Origin: Gigantopelta aegis
Lineage: Eukaryota; Mollusca; Gastropoda; Neomphalida; Peltospiridae
DNA: 64,000 nucleotides
Assembly: GCF_016097555.1 (NCBI RefSeq)
Contig: NC_054703.1
Coordinates: 35,966,970 to 36,030,969 of the forward strand
Reading direction: 5' to 3'
Shown: piece after piece, positions 34,890 through 55,060 of the stretch
Position numbering within the stretch: the first letter of the stretch is position 1
How the letters are laid out: each line of letters begins with the position of its first letter
The notes under the pieces: generated by a model
Databases searched by the model: none
Seen by the model: the letters and a program-made list of their open reading frames with translations, nothing else
Told to the model about the DNA's origin: nothing
Position numbers and translations under genes: made by a program

Positions 34890-35660
34890 CTTTTTACCAT
34901 GTACTTCCATCATTCTACCCTTACAATTAGTAACCCATGTTAAAATGCGTTGTGATTCGTCTGAAAGCCTATATAGCTGTTTGGTAGTAGTGCTAAAATG
35001 AATAAATGCTGTTATCTCGCCTTCATGTAAAATTCTTTAATCTCATTGGTTGTTTGCCGTTGGACAAATCCCTTATACCCCTGTGGGCGGAGCCAAATTC
35101 TCTTATGTTTCCGACTAATAAAATACCTTATCAAAGGTATGTAATTTCCAACAGTTTCCAGCCACCCCAATTAATGCTAAAGCTCGGGGTAAAAGAACAC
35201 ACAGAGGGTACATACAAAGCCATATACCCCTCGTGATGCTTCTACAACTTATATTATCCACATTCAGGCGCCGTTTTTAATTCGGGGCGGGACGTAGCCC
35301 AGTGGTACAGCGTTCACTTGATGCGCGGTCGGTCTAGGATCGATCCCCGTCCGTGGGCACATTGGGCTATTTCTCGATCCAGCCAGTGCACCACGACTGG
35401 TATATCAAAGGCCGTGGTATGTACTGCCCTGTCTGTGGGATGGTGCATATAAAATAACCCTTGCTGCTAATCAAAAAGAGTAGCCCATGAAGTGGCGAGA
35501 GCGGGTTTCTCTTTCAATATCTGTGTGGTTCTTAACCATATGTCCGACGCCATATAAATGTAAATAAAATGTGTTGAGTGCGCCGTTAAATAAAACATTT
35601 CTTTTTTTGTTTAATTCGGCCAAAAACCATCCTGTCCCCCTACACAAATGGGAACCCGTA
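34890..35660. repeat. Dispersed repeat R1, copy 2, interrupted
   Basis: TTTTTACCATGTACTTCCATC to ATGAATAAATGCTGTTATC, then unrelated sequence ~35020-35265, then TTTAATTCGG split by a SINE, and CCAAAAACCATCC to ACCCGTACG. Confidence 0.6.
35283..35609 (+). mobile_element. SINE A1, complete, with 10-bp target duplication
   Basis: TTTAATTCGG flanks it (35276-35285, 35610-35619) and is native repeat R1 sequence. ACGTAGCCCAGTGGTACAGC head, GGATCGATCCCC, tail GCGCCGTTAAATAAAAC. Confidence 0.92.
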
Positions 35661-35714
35661 CGTCTATTAGCGCTTTGATCGCTGGGTTCAAACCCTGGGT
35701 GGAATCATTCTCAA

Positions 35715-35884
35715 TGGGTTTATTTTCTTCTTGTCTCAGCCAAAGGTATCAAAGGTATGTACTGTCCTGTCTGAGGAACGGTGCATATACAACTTTAAAA
35801 ATCCCATGACTGGTATATCAAAGGTCGTGGTATGTGCTGTCCTGTCTGATAAAAGGTGCATACACAATTTTAAAGATACCATGA
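35715..35884 (+). mobile_element. SINE A-type body, duplicated and interrupted
   Basis: ATCAAAGGTATGTACTGTCC and GGTGCATATACAACTTTAA occur twice in a row before the Mutator-like element. Confidence 0.65.
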
Positions 35885-36413
35885 CAATCTGATTAAAATT
35901 AGCTCTACTGGGTCTACCCTGGTAGATCTAACAGCATTGCGTGGACTCCCATGTCCAGGTGACATTTCATCTATAAATAACAATTAAAATATCGACCAAT
36001 TACACTTCGCCGTTGATAGCGTTATTCGGGAGCATACACATTCTAAAAATATCGGGCGAGACTATTTATGCAATAGGCGAACTGTTTGGTCTATTTCAAC
36101 ATTAAAAAACAGGGAAGAAAGTGCAGTAATAAACTTTGGATTGTATACTAGTATAAACAGATTTTATGGCTATACTATCACGGGTTTTTTTCCGTCTTGA
36201 AACGAATTTTATATAAAATTTTATATTGAATTCACCCGAGGCATTTTGTATACCCTCGGCACAATCCCGAATGTTTTCAAATTCTTTTTAAATCACTGGC
36301 ATGATTTTGCAAGTAAGGTTTTGATTGGTCGAATGAAAGGTCAACTGGACATGAGCTCCAACGGGCTGCTGTTAGATCCACATGTAATAGTGCAGCTAAT
36401 TTTAATTAGATTG
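35885..36413. mobile_element. Mutator-like non-autonomous element, 529 bp
   Basis: Same family (CAATCTGATTAAAATTAG ends). The 9-bp flanks ATACCATGA / ATCCCATGA match at 8 of 9. It splits a SINE, whose two halves lie at 35715-35884 and 36414-36605. Confidence 0.82.
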
Positions 36414-36605
36414 ATCCCATGACTGGTATATCAAAGGTATGTGCTGTCCTGTCTGAGGAACGGTGCATATACAACTTTAAAGATCCATTGCTACAAATAT
36501 AAAAAATATAGTGGATTTCCTTTGAAGACAAAATGTTTGACATCCAATAGCCGATGATTAATAAATCAATGTTATCTAGTGGTGTCTTTAAACAAAACAC
36601 AAACT
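36414..36605 (+). mobile_element. SINE A2, 3' part after the Mutator-like insertion
   Basis: CCCATGACTGGTATATC ... GACATCCAATAGCCGATG ... TCTAGTGGTGTCTTTAAAC. Confidence 0.8.
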
Positions 36606-36996
36606 CTAACCTTTAAATTGTATCAAACGTCTGACAAGCGTGTATACCTCACCGGCACTCTTTAAAGATAGTAAAATGTGTTGTGAGACGACGTGATATC
36701 GTGCAACGTGTCGATATACTAAGAAATGCATGATAACATTTTTCGAGGTATATATTTAGTTTATCTTAGACTTTCTATCCAGCCCAAGGCGTGTATACCC
36801 CGTTTGTAAAGACACATGGTACGTGTGCGTATGTGTTTGTGCATGCATGTATTCGTGTTTGTCTCAGCGTGGGCTCATGTGCGATGTGTTTGGTTTGAAC
36901 GTGTATGGAGTGTGCGTGTGCGCGAGCATGTACGTGCGTGTTATTGTGATGTGCATGCTATTTTGTATACATATGATTTGTGTGGGTGGAGAGGTT

Positions 36997-36998
<2 letters not shown>
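36606..36998. other. No gene seen
   Basis: AT-rich, then TGTG-rich sequence 36815-36945. Confidence 0.6.
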
Positions 36999-37095
<97 letters not shown>

Positions 37096-37159
37096 CCAGA
37101 CAGCCAGCCAGACAGAGAGATAGAGAGACAGAGAGAGACAGAGAGAGAGACAGACAAAC

Positions 37160-37210
<51 letters not shown>

Positions 37211-37211
37211 C

Positions 37212-37255
<44 letters not shown>

Positions 37256-37290
37256 AGAGAGACAAAGAGAAATAGAGAGAGAAAGACGCT
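36999..37290. repeat. GA, GACA and TA compound microsatellite
   Basis: (GA)n 36999-37072, (GACA)n 37073-37210, (TA)n 37214-37249. Spurious Arg/Glu- and Leu/Ser-rich frames. Confidence 0.95.
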
Positions 37291-38216
37291 GAAATAGAGG
37301 CGACGCGGAAAAAAAGTATAATTCAGTCCATTAAATCTTGTTGTTTTGATGTACATATTAAATAGTCCAGCAGCAAGTCTATGACGACATGCCGCTCTTT
37401 GATAACATATCTCCAATTCGTGGAAGACAGTAGTCTTAAATACTCACCACTATTGATACGAGAGATATGTGACGTCGCACTAACGTTAAAATACCATAAC
37501 AAAGGTTAACCTACACTGTTTTCAGATGAAAATTTAAAACTAACGCTTTGCACGTATTAGATGGAATCATTTTAAATATCAAGGTAAGATATTAAAATTA
37601 GGCTTGTATTTGATAATTCTGAAGCAGGACGGGGGGGTTGGGTGTGGGGGTGGGGGGGGGGGTGTCTATAGACGAATATCTATAAATATAAATAGACCTA
37701 TGACTGATAACAGAAATTGCAAGTCGGAAGTTATACTCAACAAAATTAATTAAGGGCCAGTAGATATATATTCGGTAATTTAAATAGAACAAAATGAGTA
37801 TCTTTACGAACCACCGTGTATTGAATCTTAACTGAAAGCACATTTCGATAGTTTTCGTAAATGAACGAAAACCATACCGTGTGTAAGATGTTGGTGTGTA
37901 TCACGGGTCAAATGTCATTGAAACAATGATTAAGTCTTCTGTGATAAAAATCTGTTAAAATAATATGACACTAACAAAGAATTATTAAAAATCTACTGTC
38001 TCTTAATTGTGGTGAGTATAATTTTCATGTTAAGTGGAAATAATCGTTTGTTACTCAATACACATTGAAATCGTATTAAAATAACCTTACAAAAAAACAA
38101 AACAAAAACAAAACAAACAAACCCATCTCACAAAAAAAAAAAACTATTGTGTTGTTATTGGTTTGAAATGTTTTGAAATTGCACTTTAACACATTTTACT
38201 GCAGTTTTCTTTCTAT
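37291..38216. other. No gene seen
   Basis: AT-rich. A minus-strand donor-like ATAGTG|GTGAGTAT lies near 37448 beside GACGTCAC. Poly-G patch 37630-37662. Confidence 0.5.
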
Positions 38217-38312
38217 CATCAAATTACCAAACGTTTGATACCCAATGGCTGATGATTAATAATGATATATCAATGTGCTCTATTGGTGTCGTTAAACAAT
38301 ACAAACATTTAA
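38217..38312 (+). mobile_element. SINE tail 2 fragment
   Basis: ATTACCAAACGTTTGATACC ... GTGCTCTATTGGTGTCG. Confidence 0.75.
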
Positions 38313-39225
38313 CTTTATTTCGGTTATTTCCGGTAAAACTCACATGTGCTCGGGGTGCCAGAACCGATTTTTTGGGGAAATAATTTGTTTCCGAAGGTGA
38401 ATATATGCATTTTCTGTTTTGATATAGGATCTGAACGGAGTCACTGTGATGGATTATTCTGTGTTTTTTGCGCATGCTCGTTTTTGCTGTGTTGTCACGT
38501 GGTTTCAACGCCGTTGATCAGCCAACTGGAACAACTATAAAAACACGTATTATCATTAGTTTTATCAATGCCTTAATTTTGTTTTCGATTTTGAAAGAGT
38601 AAACAGCCTATTTTCACCCCCCCCCCCCCCCCTCACCGCGATATCTTCAATAAAACAATACATAAAATAATCGACAACTTAACAAAGTTGTAATGCAAGA
38701 GCACAATGAACAAACTCCTACCTGCAGCGTATCAATCGACATAAACGCCACGGATATAAATACTACCAGCCGTCACCCTTAAAGTGAATCAGAAATAAAT
38801 GGGGATCAAGCTGCTCATTTCTGAGATAACGGGTAGCGTCTATGACTACCCTAGTTCCGCACAAAATTCGAGTCCTTTTTTTTACAGGTACCCCGCAAAT
38901 GTTTCAAGCACAAGGCTACTTGACACAGTGATACAAGATGAAATAAAATTGCCTAAATTGTTTGTCCAGATGAAACCTTTTTTTTTTTTACAACCAACAC
39001 ACTCACATTGATCACTAATCACAGGATTTGTGGTGTTGACTTCTCTATTAAACGTTGGGTGCACCTCGAAATTTGACCCAGTCAAGCACGACATTCGGTT
39101 AGTTATTAGTGGTTAGTTAGAGAGTCGGTGAAGCTGCCTTTTTCTCTCTAAAAAAAACTGCCTTCCCCAGCCCATAAATAAATAAATTAGATATATAGAT
39201 AGATAGATAGGCATACATAGATATA
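38313..39225. other. No confident gene; dispersed repeat at 38771-38890
   Basis: 38771-38890 is an inverted match to 28165-28335 (AGCTGCTCATTTCTGAGATA, AGCGTCTATGACTACCCTA). C run 38618-38632. The 64- and 70-codon frames show no domain. Confidence 0.6.
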
Positions 39226-39227
39226 CA

Positions 39228-39291
<64 letters not shown>

Positions 39292-39315
39292 GTGTAAGTG
39301 TGTGTGTGTGTGTGT
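39226..39315. repeat. CA/TG microsatellite
   Basis: (CA)n 39228-39290, then (GT)n. Confidence 0.96.
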
Positions 39316-39394
39316 GGGTAAATACTAGTAGACAAAGACAGCCAGACAAACATATACTCCGACAGACATATACTATATACAGACAGACAGATAC

Positions 39395-39934
39395 ATTGTT
39401 ACAGATAAACATGCATATAGATAGATATAGAAACAAATAAACAGACAGATGATAGGCATATAAATATAGATAGATGGATGGATGGATGGATGGATGGATG
39501 GAAGGAATGAAGGATGAATGGATGGATGGATGGACATATCGATGGATGGATGGATGGATGGATGGATGTATGCTTGGAAGAAAGGAAGGATTGATTGACT
39601 GATTGATGCATGGATGGATGGATGGAAGGAAGGAAGAAAGGAAAGATGGATAGATGGATTGATGGATGAATGGATGGATGGAGAGATGGATTGATATATC
39701 GATGGATGGAAGGATGGATGGATGGATATATAGATGGATGGATATATAGATGGATGCATATATCGATGGATGGATTGTTGATGGATACATTGATGGATGG
39801 GTGGATAGATGGATGGATGGTATGGAAGGATGGATGGAAGGATGGATGGATGGATGGATGGATGGATGGATGGATGGATGGATGGATGGATGGATGGACA
39901 GATAGAGAGATATAGATACATAGACTTGTCAGTG

Positions 39935-39986
<52 letters not shown>

Positions 39987-40040
39987 TATAGATAGATAGA
40001 TAGATAGACAGATAGATAGACAGGTAGGTAGATAGGTAGG

Positions 40041-40080
<40 letters not shown>
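39395..40080. repeat. GGAT and GATA tetranucleotide tract
   Basis: (GGAT)n with AAGG variants ~39470-39900, (GATA)n 39935-40020, (GACA)n 40042-40080. It ends 84 bp before the gene 2 CCP exon. All frames (Tyr/Pro/Ser/Ile-rich) are spurious. Confidence 0.96.
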
Positions 40081-40163
40081 ATTTCTGACATTTGCTTTTA
40101 TTTACAGATAGCTAGACAGACACAATTTCTTTTTCTTTTTCAATTTGCTTTTATTTGTCACAG

Positions 40164-48420
<8,257 letters not shown>

Positions 48421-48421
48421 T

Positions 48422-48748
48422 TTAAAGCGACATACCCTAGTTTATAAACACTAAAGCATATGTTTGACTATTAGCGCCGTTTTTGACAAATGAAATCATA
48501 TTTTACTTACATTTTATTGTTTGAATTATTCATTTCCGTACATCCGAAGTGTTTCTGGTCATCCTGGTGTTTTTAATATCACAAAATACGTTTATCATAT
48601 TTTAAAAAACGCACGTGCGTCTGAGAAGTAACGGTTATGGTTGAGTCTAGTTTTAAAGGTATTATCCAATCGTGTTACAGATTTGTAGATTTATTAACCA
48701 AACTTAGTGTCCATGTTTACGAATTAAAACTAGGGTATGCGCCTTTAA
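48422..48748. mobile_element. TTAA-bounded MITE family 2, full copy, in the 3' UTR of gene 2
   Basis: It starts TTAAAGCGACATACCCTAG and ends CTAGGGTATGCGCCTTTAA, 327 bp. It starts one base after the gene 2 stop codon. Confidence 0.75.
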
Positions 48749-48775
48749 GTGTTTACAGAATGAACTAAATATCAA

Positions 48776-49012
48776 TCGATCATTTATTAATCATCGGTTA
48801 TTGGATGTCAAACATTTGGTAATTTTAATAGTGAGGGATTTTTTATATGCACCATCCCACAGACAGGATAGCACATACCACGGCCTTTGACATACCAGTC
48901 GTGGTTGCAATAGATAGAACGAGAAATAACCCAATGGGTCCACCGACGGGCATCGATCCCTGACCGGCTGCGCATCAAGCGAGCGCTTTACCACTGGGCT
49001 ACGTCCCGCCCC
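48776..49012 (-). mobile_element. SINE A2
   Basis: TTAATCATCGGTTATTGG ... GGCATCGATCCC ... GGGCTACGTCCCGCCCC. Confidence 0.88.
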
Positions 49013-49137
49013 AAGATCGCCTTAAATGCATAACTACATTTGTATTAAAGGTGATCGTAGGTCTGAGATCGCATCGTAAAACAGAGCCCTCTTCAATTAT
49101 TTACAGCCTGTGGTGTTTTGGTTTTGTGTTTTTTGTT

Positions 49138-49485
49138 TGCTAATATTACACTTTGTAACGACTGTAATTACATATCAAATATATTTTTTTGCATAAAATA
49201 TTAGTGGCTGTATATTAAACGTGTTCCTGATCCTAATATTTGTACTAGGTTAAATTTCAGTTTATTTCCTAAAATATGTTGTTTTTTTTCGTACGTACGA
49301 AATTATTTGAAAACAAAATCCAGTTTGGGCTTCTTAGATATGTTAAGACGGCCATAAACACATTGAATATACAGACACTGATATTCTGAACAAGAAAATA
49401 TATTTAATATGTAAGTTTAATCATAGAAATATTGTATTAGTCGGAAACATCTTACAATGGAGCAAACTCAGGAATGTCCCTTTAA
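49138..49485. mobile_element. TTAA-bounded MITE family 1, right part
   Basis: It ends CTCAGGAATGTCCCTTTAA. The interior matches the 34104 copy, including TTCGTACGTACGAAATTAT, but the left terminus is missing or too diverged to recognise. Confidence 0.65.
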
Positions 49486-50229
49486 TGGAACAAGCTATAA
49501 TTGCGAGTGATCACTCCCGCTCGCCTACACACTCCTGTGGATAGGTTTAGAAGAGCGGTAATTTGATCAGTTTACATTTTTTTTTTTAATAAATTTTATT
49601 TGAAACTTCATGTGATTGGTCGCCAAACACTATTTCAAGAGAGTAATTTTCAAATCACATTGGTTTTACTCATAAGGAAGACTGCTAATGACTGTGACAC
49701 AACCTAATGTTTTGATATGTGCCCAAAGAACTTGCTTTCAAAATATACAGAGATTGGTTTTAAATCGAAATAATTAATCTTCATGCCTTTTGGATGAATG
49801 ATTATACATGGAATATGTCGTGGTTTAGGTTAGTTTTTCAGGAGTATGGAAAGAAAAAACAATATTGAATAGGAATTAAATTTAATATTAGCAAAAAAAA
49901 AATAATAATAATAATTTAAGAAACAAAAAGCAAAAAAAAAGCAAAAAAAAAAAAAAGCAATAACAACAGCAACAACAACAACAACAAAAAACCACCCCAA
50001 GGCTTTAAATAATTGAACATGACAATAGTATTTTATGATTTATATCCATCGATCCACCAATCCATAGAGACTTGTAGCAATGTATCATTACACAGCTGAT
50101 CATGGCTATGTTGGGTTCGTCACCACACACAATAGATACGTTTGGAATTGGGTACATAAAAAGAGCAAGGTTCGTTTTCGAAGAGATGGTTCGCCTACAG
50201 CCCTGATTCATATCTACGATTTATAAATC
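49486..50229. other. No gene seen
   Basis: AT-rich with poly-A and (AAC)n at 49895-49990. A 68-codon minus-strand frame at 50005 is not recognisable. Confidence 0.6.
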
Positions 50230-50764
50230 CTCGTTATGCCGTGTAGCATTTGTGTTTGTCTTGTAATTTTATAAATGTGGTCTATCCATATCTAACAATC
50301 CTTGTTATATTGTAGCATTTGTGTTTGTCTTGTTATTTTATAAATGTGGTCTATCCATATCTAACAATCCTTGTTATGTTGTAGCATTTGTGTTTGTCTT
50401 GTTATTTTATAAATGTGGTCTATCCATGTGTAACAATCCTTATTATATTGTAGCATTTGTGTTTGTCTTGTTATTTTATAAATGTGGTCTATCCATGTCT
50501 AACAATCCTTGTTATATTGTAGCATTTGTGTTTGTCTTGTTATTTTATAAATGTGGTCTATCCATATCTAACAATCCTTGTTATGTTGTAGCATTTGTGT
50601 TTGTCTTAAATTTTATAAATTTGGTCAATCCATGTCTATCGCTGCTTTCTAATATTGTAGCATTTATATTTGCCTTGTAGTTTTATAAATGTAGTCCTCC
50701 CATGTCTATCACTGCGTTCTAATATTGTAGCAATTGTATTTGTCCTGCAGTTTTATAAAACTGG
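50230..50764. repeat. ~69-bp tandem array, left part
   Basis: GTAGCATTTGTGTTTGTCTT + GTTATTTTATAAATGTGGTC + TATCCATATCTAACAATCCT is repeated about 7 times, degrading to the right. Split from its continuation by the LTR element. Confidence 0.92.
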
Positions 50765-50769
50765 TTCAT

Positions 50770-53677
50770 TGTCACGGTACATGCTCTTAATTTGTTTCGC
50801 CTGTGGCGATTTTAATTGTGTTAGGGTGTGACGGGACCAGTCGTTATGGGTGTTGTGAAGGACTTGCCTGTTGAAAACATAGGAGTTTTGTTGGGAAATG
50901 ATTTGACTAGTCAGTGTTGTCAGCCGAAATGTGACCAACTGTTAATTAAAGACAGCACGTTAACAATCGAAGAGTGTGAGGTTGATGAAATTAAATATCC
51001 TGCGTGTGTAATGACTAGGGATATGACCAGTAGGTTATCACGGGATCTAGAGGATATTTGTGATTTGTCTGATACGTGTGTGAGCCATGAAAGTGGAGTG
51101 GACGAGGTTGTCAGTACAATGGTTGATAAGTCAACTGACAAAGTAAATGTGGTAGAACATGTTGATCTCCCGCAGAAGGGAATTGAACCAGTTGTGTTTG
51201 ATAGAGGGGACTTACCTTGTATTAGACAAGAGTTAGTACTAGAGCAGGGGGCTGACCCAATTTTGTTGGCAGCTCGCACTACCTTGTTAACTGTGGACAA
51301 GGGAGCATTAATAAATAAGAGAGTTAGAAATCGGAGGTTGCCGGCGACCGAACTGGCTAGGAAGCATCTGAGCTATGCTCAGAGCAAAATAAAATCAGTG
51401 TTTGATAGGAAGGCTAAGAGTCGGGAATTTAAACCAGGGGATAAAGTGCTGCTGTACCTTCCAATTAAACGGGGTTCATTACAGAACAGGTATTTCGGTC
51501 CCTATGTTGTGCACAAACGGGTTAATGAGACAGGGTATGTGATAAACACTCCTGATAGGGTTAGGAAAAGTAGGTATTGTCACATCAATTTGCTAAAAGG
51601 TTATTTTGACAGACTGCCGATAGTTCCAGAGAGACCGGTCCAAATTGAGAGACACTCAATTTCCTGTGATGACGTCAAGACTGCAGAGGTCAAGTTGGCC
51701 AACGGCCAGATTCTAGCAGACTTGAACCCCCAGCGAGCAAAGCTGACTACATTGATACAAGACAATGTTTCCATTTGTCGGGACCTTCCAACGGTTACCG
51801 ACACCTTAAGCCAAGATGTGCGCTTGGAACCCAACGCTACACAGATTCGACAGCATGCCTATCGGAGAAAACCTGGAAAACGTGCGACGCTGAAAAGGAA
51901 GGAAACGAAGTTCCATTGGTCAGGTGAAGGCGAGAAGTCATTCAACCGTATCAAGCAGATGCGCTACTCGTCTCCCGTGATGGCAGCACCAGACTACCGA
52001 GTGCCTTTCAAGCTAGCTGTGGGTGCCAGTGACGTGGGTGCTGGAGCTGTGCTGTTCCAAGAAGACGAAGACGGACTGGACCATCCTAATGAAAGCCTCC
52101 AACCAGAGAGTTTTGAGATGGAGTCTTCCTCTGCAAGAATACCCAATTACCATTGGACATATCAAGGGCACATCCAATGTAATCGCTGATGCCCTGTCCC
52201 GAAGTTGAACGTTATGATAATGTGTTGACATTCTTTATTTCTGTTTTGTTTATATATATTTTATTTGTATACCAGGGACTCAGAGACTCAGTGTGATTAC
52301 TGGTAGTCACCTTATTATTACATGTGTTATAAATGCCCGTATGCGTCGGTTAACGCACCTTTTTGTTTTAATGTAGTATATTTCCCTATTCCTAGAGTAG
52401 AGGAAATATCCTTTTTGAGGTGGGGGTGTGTCACGGTACATGCTCTTAATTTGTTTCGCCTGTGGCGATTTTAATTGTGTTAGGGTGCCGTGTGCAGTTT
52501 ATTGCCCGTAGCCCAGGTGGACAACTTGTTACGTAATACTTCTCGCGCGATTCTTGCGTTCCAATATGCACTTAGTCCCGCTGTGGAGGCCATGTGGCGA
52601 GTAGTTACGTAATACCTCTGCGAGTGCGGGTTTTACAACCGCGATTTTGGCGACGATGGCGTCAGTAGTCTGACGATCAGAGAGAAATAATTCCGACTCT
52701 AAGAGAGTCAGACTATGAGATGATACGTGAGGTGCCGCCTTGTTCCCCCAGGCCAATTCTGATTTTGGGATAAATAGCTAGGATTTAGAGATATCTAGGA
52801 GAACGAATTTAGGACGGCTCCTGGGAACGTTAGTCCGTTTGGACTTTGGTAAATATCATTTCTGCTCTGTGTATAACCTTGATGTGATTGATGTGACTTA
52901 AATATTTTAATACTGTATTATACCAATATTCTTTAGACAGTGTCTTCGGTCATCTGACGAAGTAAATCGTAGACTTATTGTTCTAACATTATATGAGTAT
53001 TTGGTAATGTAAAGCTTAGCCAGTCATCCTAGAAGACCCTGGGTACACTGTAGGTTATTGTCTTTATTGTGATAAGTATTAATTCTGTGTTACAAGATCA
53101 CTAAGGAGTAGTTAGGGTTAATTAAAAATTAACCCGTTAGGAATAGAGCTGTAATTCCTTTATTAATTAAGTTCCCCAAGAAGCGTTCTAAATTATCACA
53201 CGTTACTGAACGAGTAGTAAGGGTTAATTATAAATTAACCAGTTAGGAATGGTGTTGTAATTCCTTTATTAATTAACTTCTCCTGTAAGCGTTTCTCAAT
53301 TATCACACGTGCGGGTGTGGTGTAACGGTGAAGTGATTCGCATATTGTGTAACTAGACACCTAGAGATTAACTAATTAAGTGATTAGTTCTGGGTTGTTA
53401 TTATTGCTGTTATTATTTTGCTACTACGGCTGTACATTTGTCAGCGTAGATTAATACAGATTCCAAAGTGTATTGTGTTTTTGTTGTGTTTTCTAGAGAA
53501 CTAACGTGCTATAATAATATATACTTTATATAAGATCGTATCTCTGATCATACCTAGAGACGAGCCATACTAGGTTTAACAGCCTGTTACAGAGAGATCT
53601 AATAGATATATAGTTAGGAGAGATATTTTGATAATCGTGTTTTATTCAGTTACGGGAATTATAGAATCCCCGTGACA
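50770..53677 (+). mobile_element. Ty3/gypsy-type LTR retrotransposon, broken
   Basis: The element is flanked by a perfect 5-bp duplication TTCAT (50765-50769 and 53678-53682), with termini TGTCACGG...CCGTGACA. Parts: a left end matching the LTR start (50770-50828, identical to the right LTR over those bases); internal pol-derived sequence with an integrase C-terminal GPY/F-like region (~51400-51600) and RNase H-like stretches (~51900-52200); a purine-rich tract before the right LTR; and the right LTR. It is broken, with several large losses. The perfect duplication and identical LTR start suggest a fairly young insertion. Confidence 0.85.
52429..53677 (+). repeat. Right LTR of the Ty3/gypsy-type element
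   Basis: The LTR is about 1249 bp, from TGTCACGG to CGTGACA. It is preceded by purine-rich GAGGTGGGGGTG. It contains two copies of a motif (GGGTTAATTAxAAATTAACC) near 53115 and 53220, giving an internal ~105-bp tandem duplication. Confidence 0.85.
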
Positions 53678-53682
53678 TTCAT

Positions 53683-54055
53683 GCATGTCTATCAATGCAT
53701 TGTAATGCTGTGTAGCATTTGTATTTGCCCTATACCTTTATAAATTTGGTCTATCCATATCTATCAATGTTTGTTATATATTGTATTTGTCTTGTAATTT
53801 TAAAAATTTGGTTCAAGCATTCGTGTCAGCGTTTGTTAATGCTGTTTAGTATTTGTATTGGTGTTGTATTTTGATACATTTGGTCTATCCATATCTATCA
53901 ATGCGTATTATATTGTAGCATTTTTATTTGTCCTGTAATTTTATAAATGCTTTCTAATATTGTAGCATTTGTCTTTGTCCTGTGATGTTATACATTTTAT
54001 CCAATCATGTCTATCAATGCTTGTTATGCTGTGCAGCATTTGTTTTTGCCTATGA
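53683..54055. repeat. ~69-bp tandem array, right part
   Basis: CATGTCTATCAATGC ... GTAGCATTTGTATTTGCCC units, more diverged than those on the left. A further scrap lies at 54372-54410. Confidence 0.88.
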
Positions 54056-54059
54056 AAAA

Positions 54060-54371
54060 ATAAAGTTTATTTTGTTTAACAACACCACTAGAGCACACTG
54101 ATTATGTTAATCATCGGCTATTGGATGTCAAACATATGGTTATTTTTGACACAGTCATAGAGAGAAAACCCGCTACATATTTACATTAGTAGCAAGGGAT
54201 CGTTTATATGCACCATCCCACAGACAGGATATCACATGCCACGGCCTTTAATATGCCAGTGTATTGGTTGGAACGAGAAATAGCCCAATGGGCCGACCCA
54301 CCGAAGGGGATCGATCCCAAATCGACCGCGCATTAAGCGGGCATTTTTCCATTGGGCGACATCCCGCCCCC
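54060..54371 (-). mobile_element. SINE A2
   Basis: ACAACACCACTAGAGCAC ... GGGGATCGATCCC ... GGGCGACATCCCGCCCC. Inserted in the ~69-bp array. Confidence 0.9.
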
Positions 54372-54542
54372 TTTCCCGGTAATTTTATAAATTTGGTCTA
54401 TCTTTAAATTGATATTACCTTGGCAATCGTTTATTTTCTGGTTTGGTTTTACGTCCATGTATTCACTTGTCGTGCTCTAAACATTCCTTTCTCCCTGTCG
54501 TCTGACCATTTTCAAGTTCATCCGTGACATAAAGTTTGGACG

Positions 54543-54810
54543 AAAGAAGGAAGGAAATGTTTTATTTAACGATGCACTCAACACATTTTATTTACGGTTA
54601 TATGCCGTCAGAGATATGATTAAGGACCACAGATATTGAGAGAGGAAACCTACTTTCGCCACTTCATGGGCTACTCTTTTCGATTAGAAGTAAGGGATCT
54701 TTTATATGCACCATCCCGCATACAGGTTAGCACATACCACGGCCTTTGATATACCAGTCGTGGTACACTGGCTGGAACGAGAAATAGCCCAGTGGGCCCA
54801 CCGACGGGGT
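54543..54810 (-). mobile_element. SINE A1, head truncated
   Basis: TTAACGATGCACTCAACAC ... GGGCCCACCGACGGGG, then restarts mid-body. Confidence 0.87.
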
Positions 54811-55060
54811 CACATATATTGAGAGAGAAAATCCGCTATCGCCACTTTATGGGCTACTCTTTTCGATTAGCAGCAAGGGATCTTTTATATGCACCATCCC
54901 GCATACAGGATAACACATGCCACGGCCTTTGTTACACCAGTTGTGGAGTATTGGCTGGAACGAGAAATAGCCCAATGGGACCACCGACGAGGATCGATCC
55001 TAGACCAACGAACGCTTTACGCTAGAGGCGAACGCTTTACCATTGGGTTACGTCCCGCCT
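54811..55060 (-). mobile_element. SINE A1, second partial copy in tandem
   Basis: ATATTGAGAGAGAAAATCCG ... GAGGATCGATCC ... GGGTTACGTCCCGCCTCC. Partial tandem duplication of the SINE body, with an extra repeated GCGAACGCTTTAC. Confidence 0.85.

Noticed and set aside
35276-35619. Genuine tRNA genes at SINE heads
   Set aside because: A and B boxes are present, but no head folds into a full cloverleaf with acceptor stem; all continue into SINE bodies.
38346-38540. Cys-rich 64-codon frame as the gene 2 5' exon
   Set aside because: No GT donor in phase 1 and no signal-peptide shape; the Cys content comes from T/G-rich composition.
39113-40091. Frames of up to 230 codons rich in Pro/Ser/Ile/His or Asp/Trp/Gly
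   Set aside because: Read-through of GGAT, GATA and GACA tetranucleotide repeats; no start context, domain or splice support.
50321-50680. 119-codon frame with repeated FVLLFYKCGLS
   Set aside because: Translation of the ~69-bp tandem array.
50828-52189. 453-codon frame as a host gene
   Set aside because: It contains integrase C-terminal and RNase H-like segments and lies between LTR sequences with a 5-bp target duplication; it is retroelement remnant.
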